Assembly (NCBI GenBank): GCA_964651435.1
Contig: CAZYVU010000069.1
Coordinates: 1-6,460 of the forward strand
Length of the DNA: 6,460 bases
Direction: 5' to 3'
Origin: CAZYVU01 sp964651435
GTDB taxonomy: Bacteria > Desulfobacterota > Syntrophorhabdia > Syntrophorhabdales > CAYQXL01
In this document: positions 4,263-6,460 of the stretch, piece by piece
Position numbering within the stretch: position 1 is the first letter of the stretch
Layout of the letters: every line of letters starts with the position of its first letter
Position numbers and translations under genes: made by a program
The notes under the pieces: generated by a model
Database searches by the model: none
Seen by the model: the letters and a program-made list of their open reading frames with translations, nothing else
Told to the model about the DNA's origin: nothing

Positions 4263-6332
4263 ATGTCCAGCGCATTTATCTCAGTTCGTTCTTCAGATTC
4301 GGTCGCAAGAATATCCGTAATTTGCCTATGTCTGCTATCCCTTTCCGTCCCGGGGATCACGGGTGGCAGTCCCGCTCTGGCGGCCGATGAGCCGATCAGC
4401 CTCGAGGCAATCGTGGTGACGGCATCGAGAGACGCGGAGCCCCTCAGGGAGGCTCCTGCCCATGTCACCGTGATCAGCAGGGAAGAAATCCGGGAAAAGG
4501 GGGCCACAACGGTCGTCGAGATCCTTCAGGATCAGCCGGGTCTCTTTGTCGTGAACCAACTCGGCAATCCTAAGTTCTCCACCATTGACATTAGGGGTTA
4601 CGGTGAGGCGGCGGCGTCAAACGTGCTCTTCCTCATAGACGGCAGGCGGGTTAACAACGTAGACATAACGGGTGCCGATCTCGCCCAGATCCCCGTCGAG
4701 GCCATCGAGCGTATCGAGATCTATCGGGGGCCAGCGACGGTAATGTTCGGCGACAACGCTGCCTCCGGCGCCATCAACATTATCCTCCGCCGCGGAAAAG
4801 GCCCCCTGACCGCACAGGCGACGGCCACCGGGGGAAGTAATCGCCTTCTTCAGCCAGCCGTCAACCTCTCGGGCACCAAGGGTATCTTTTCTTATTTTAT
4901 GATGGCGTCGCTCAATGAGACGGACGGTTTCCGGCACAACAACAGCCTCAAGGCCAAGGATATTTTTGGGAGCTTTGTTTTGGGCGACGAAACAAAGGCG
5001 TCTTTGTATCTCAAGGCGGGTTACCACAGCGACGGCTATGGTATGCCGGGCCCCCTTCTGTGGCAAGACCTTCCCCTTGGTGCCCTGGACCCCAAGGACT
5101 CTTTGGAACCCTATAACGACGGCTCAACAGAAGATTCTTTCGTCGATGCCGAGGCTCGATTGTCGCCCATTGATGGTCTCTTGTTCTCGGTGGGAGGCTC
5201 ATACAGAAAGCGGCACACGGCATCCTGGTTCCAAGGAAGCTATGCCGGGATGCGCTGGTACAACCAGTCCATGGGCGTTCTCGAAACATATGCCTTTACA
5301 CCCAAGATAATCTTCGACCACCCGCTCTTTTCGTTGAAAAGCAGCTTCGTCACCGGTTTCGACTTCTACCATTACCCTACGTCCGTTGACTGGTCCGGGG
5401 CCTTCGCCACCTTTCCTTCCCACACCCTCGCGTCGATCACAAAGAATGATTACGGTTTCTATGCCAATGAAAAGTTGTTTCTGACCGATCAAGTCCAGCT
5501 CGAGGTCGGTTACCGCAGGCAGAAAGCGGCATATGACTCGGGGTACCGCAATTACGTTGCTCCACCATCCCGACAGAACGCATCCGAGACGTGGTGGCAG
5601 GACGCTTACCGGTTTGCCCTGAACTACCTCTTCACGGGTAACGGAAACGCTTTCATAACCTATTCCAAGGGGTTTCGCTTCCCCACGACAGACGAGATGA
5701 TCAACGTGCAGACGGGCACGGTTAACGCAAGAATCAGGCCTCAGACAACAAAGGAGCTGGACATCGGCGCACGGTGGAATCCCCTGCCCTATCTGGGAGG
5801 CAGCCTGACAGTCTTTGAAATCAGAAACAGCGACGAGATCTATTACAACCCCTTCACCTTTGCCAATGCCAACTATGATCGCACGTTGAGGCGTGGCTTT
5901 GAGGCAACGGCACGCATCCTGCCGGCGGACCGGCTCCAGTTTGACCTCTCCTATTCCTACGTGAGGGCACAGTTCGATGGCGGGCCTTTCGACGGTAATA
6001 CTGTTCCGTTCGTTCCGGAAGGCAAGGTCGCCGGTTCCGGCAAATACGACTGGAACGGGTTCGGTTTCTACGTCGGAGCCGTGTATACGGGCTCCCGCTA
6101 TGCCATCAGCGATCAGTCCAATACCCACAGGACAGTACCGGGTTATGCAACCGCCGATGCGAATATCAGTTACGACACGAAATCATGGTTTTTTCAAGTT
6201 GGTGTTCGAAACCTCTTCGACAGACAATGTTACGATTACGCTGTCGCCAGCGCTTTTTCTTCAAGGGTGAACGTGTACCCCGCTCCAGGGCGGCAGTACT
6301 TCTTCTCCGTGCGGTACACCTACGATAGCTGA
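4263..6332 (+). CDS. TonB-dependent outer-membrane receptor, probable corrinoid transporter (BtuB-like)
   Basis: This 689-residue receptor should import a scarce ligand across the outer membrane using TonB energy. The cobalamin riboswitch immediately upstream makes vitamin B12 or another corrinoid the likely substrate. The start is the ATG at 4263, seven bases after GGGGG (4251-4255); the in-frame GTG at 4257 is too close to that site. A signal peptide spans 1-40: a hydrophobic core VICLCLLSLSV, then cleavage after SPALA before ADEPIS. A TonB box (LEAIVVTA, 47-54) follows. The plug covers about 62-180, with TVVEILQDQPG, TIDIRGYG, VLFLIDGRRVNN and IERIEIYRGPATVMFGDNA. The remainder is a beta-barrel containing SDGYGMPGPL, SKGFRFPT and, near the end, VRNLFDRQCYDYA and FFSVRYTY. 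It is longer than E. coli BtuB (about 614). No BtuFCD transporter genes lie in the window, and a tRNA follows. Confidence 0.93.
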   Translation: MSSAFISVRSSDSVARISVICLCLLSLSVPGITGGSPALAADEPISLEAIVVTASRDAEPLREAPAHVTVISREEIREKGATTVVEILQDQPGLFVVNQLGNPKFSTIDIRGYGEAAASNVLFLIDGRRVNNVDITGADLAQIPVEAIERIEIYRGPATVMFGDNAASGAINIILRRGKGPLTAQATATGGSNRLLQPAVNLSGTKGIFSYFMMASLNETDGFRHNNSLKAKDIFGSFVLGDETKASLYLKAGYHSDGYGMPGPLLWQDLPLGALDPKDSLEPYNDGSTEDSFVDAEARLSPIDGLLFSVGGSYRKRHTASWFQGSYAGMRWYNQSMGVLETYAFTPKIIFDHPLFSLKSSFVTGFDFYHYPTSVDWSGAFATFPSHTLASITKNDYGFYANEKLFLTDQVQLEVGYRRQKAAYDSGYRNYVAPPSRQNASETWWQDAYRFALNYLFTGNGNAFITYSKGFRFPTTDEMINVQTGTVNARIRPQTTKELDIGARWNPLPYLGGSLTVFEIRNSDEIYYNPFTFANANYDRTLRRGFEATARILPADRLQFDLSYSYVRAQFDGGPFDGNTVPFVPEGKVAGSGKYDWNGFGFYVGAVYTGSRYAISDQSNTHRTVPGYATADANISYDTKSWFFQVGVRNLFDRQCYDYAVASAFSSRVNVYPAPGRQYFFSVRYTYDS

Positions 6333-6341
6333 AAAAGGTAC

Positions 6342-6371
6342 TTGAAAAAGAATGGTCTTACGGGGTATCCT
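6342..6371 (+). promoter_or_regulatory. Candidate tRNA promoter
   Basis: TTGAAA (6342-6347, five of six) and TATCCT (6366-6371, four of six) are 18 bases apart. RNA would start near 6378, about eight bases before the mature tRNA 5' end. Bases after the -10 box (TTAGCGTTTCGCGGG) are partly GC-rich. It begins only ten bases after the receptor stop codon, and no intrinsic terminator separates the two genes, so the tRNA may also be reached by read-through. Confidence 0.4.
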
Positions 6372-6385
6372 TTAGCGTTTCGCGG

Positions 6386-6460
6386 GCCGACGTAGCTCAG
6401 TGGTAGAGCAGCTCACTCGTAATGAGCAGGTCGCGGGTTCGACTCCCATCGTCGGCTCCA
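6386..6460 (+). tRNA. tRNA-Thr (anticodon CGU)
   Basis: The full cloverleaf is present. The acceptor stem is GCCGACG/CGTCGGC (6386-6392 with 6450-6456) and the D arm is GCTC/GAGC with loop AGTGGTA. The anticodon stem is GCTCA/TGAGC around loop CTCGTAA, with anticodon CGT at 6418-6420, reading ACG threonine codons. The variable loop is AGGTC, and the T loop is TTCGACT. The discriminator is T6457 and CCA is encoded at 6458-6460, where the window stops. The T stem GCGGG/CCCAT has a C-A mismatch at the 50-64 pair beside a G-U at 49-65, which slightly weakens it, but all other elements are canonical. Confidence 0.96.

Noticed and set aside
5199..6128. 309-codon open frame on the minus strand
   Set aside because: It lies entirely antisense to the TonB-dependent receptor, whose barrel motifs are clearly conserved in the plus frame. 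The antisense translation shows no recognisable domain, so it is a shadow of codon bias.

Overview
This window looks like ordinary chromosome from an anaerobic Gram-negative bacterium with an outer membrane, most likely a deltaproteobacterium (Desulfobacterota, syntroph or sulfate-reducer type). The evidence is a TonB-dependent outer-membrane receptor behind a cobalamin riboswitch, the first codons of a ferredoxin-dependent 2-oxoacid oxidoreductase subunit, a GYD-domain protein, and a compact NAPRTase with a zinc-ribbon-like tail. The lineage is an inference from protein style, not from a marker comparison.

Layout. At the left edge, the first 18 codons of a PorD-like delta subunit run leftward off the window (56 to 1). 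A 220-bp divergent control region follows (57-276), carrying repeated GTCAACA/TGTTGAC half-sites that overlap candidate promoters in both directions. A small GYD-domain protein (277-561) and purM (610-1653) then run rightward. Convergent to purM, only 15 bp away, lies a leftward cluster read in the order hotdog thioesterase (3953-3528), endonuclease III-like DNA glycosylase (3565-2903) and nicotinate phosphoribosyltransferase (2841-1669). The first two overlap by 38 bp. The third has its own good promoter in an AT-rich 61-bp gap. The 309-bp interval 3954-4262 holds the leftward thioesterase promoter with a 14-bp inverted repeat. It also holds a well-conserved cobalamin riboswitch reading rightward into a 689-residue TonB-dependent receptor (4263-6332). 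The window ends exactly at the CCA of a tRNA-Thr(CGU), 6386-6460.

Functions. The genes are mostly housekeeping or uptake: purine synthesis (PurM), NAD salvage (NAPRTase), base-excision repair, acyl-CoA hydrolysis, corrinoid uptake under B12 feedback, and ferredoxin-linked 2-oxoacid metabolism at the edge. I see no mobile element, CRISPR array, toxin-antitoxin pair or defence island. The most informative signals are regulatory: the divergent half-site array near the left edge, and the riboswitch expression platform, where two alternative pairings could hide the receptor ribosome-binding site. I found no convincing evidence of an undescribed multigene system.
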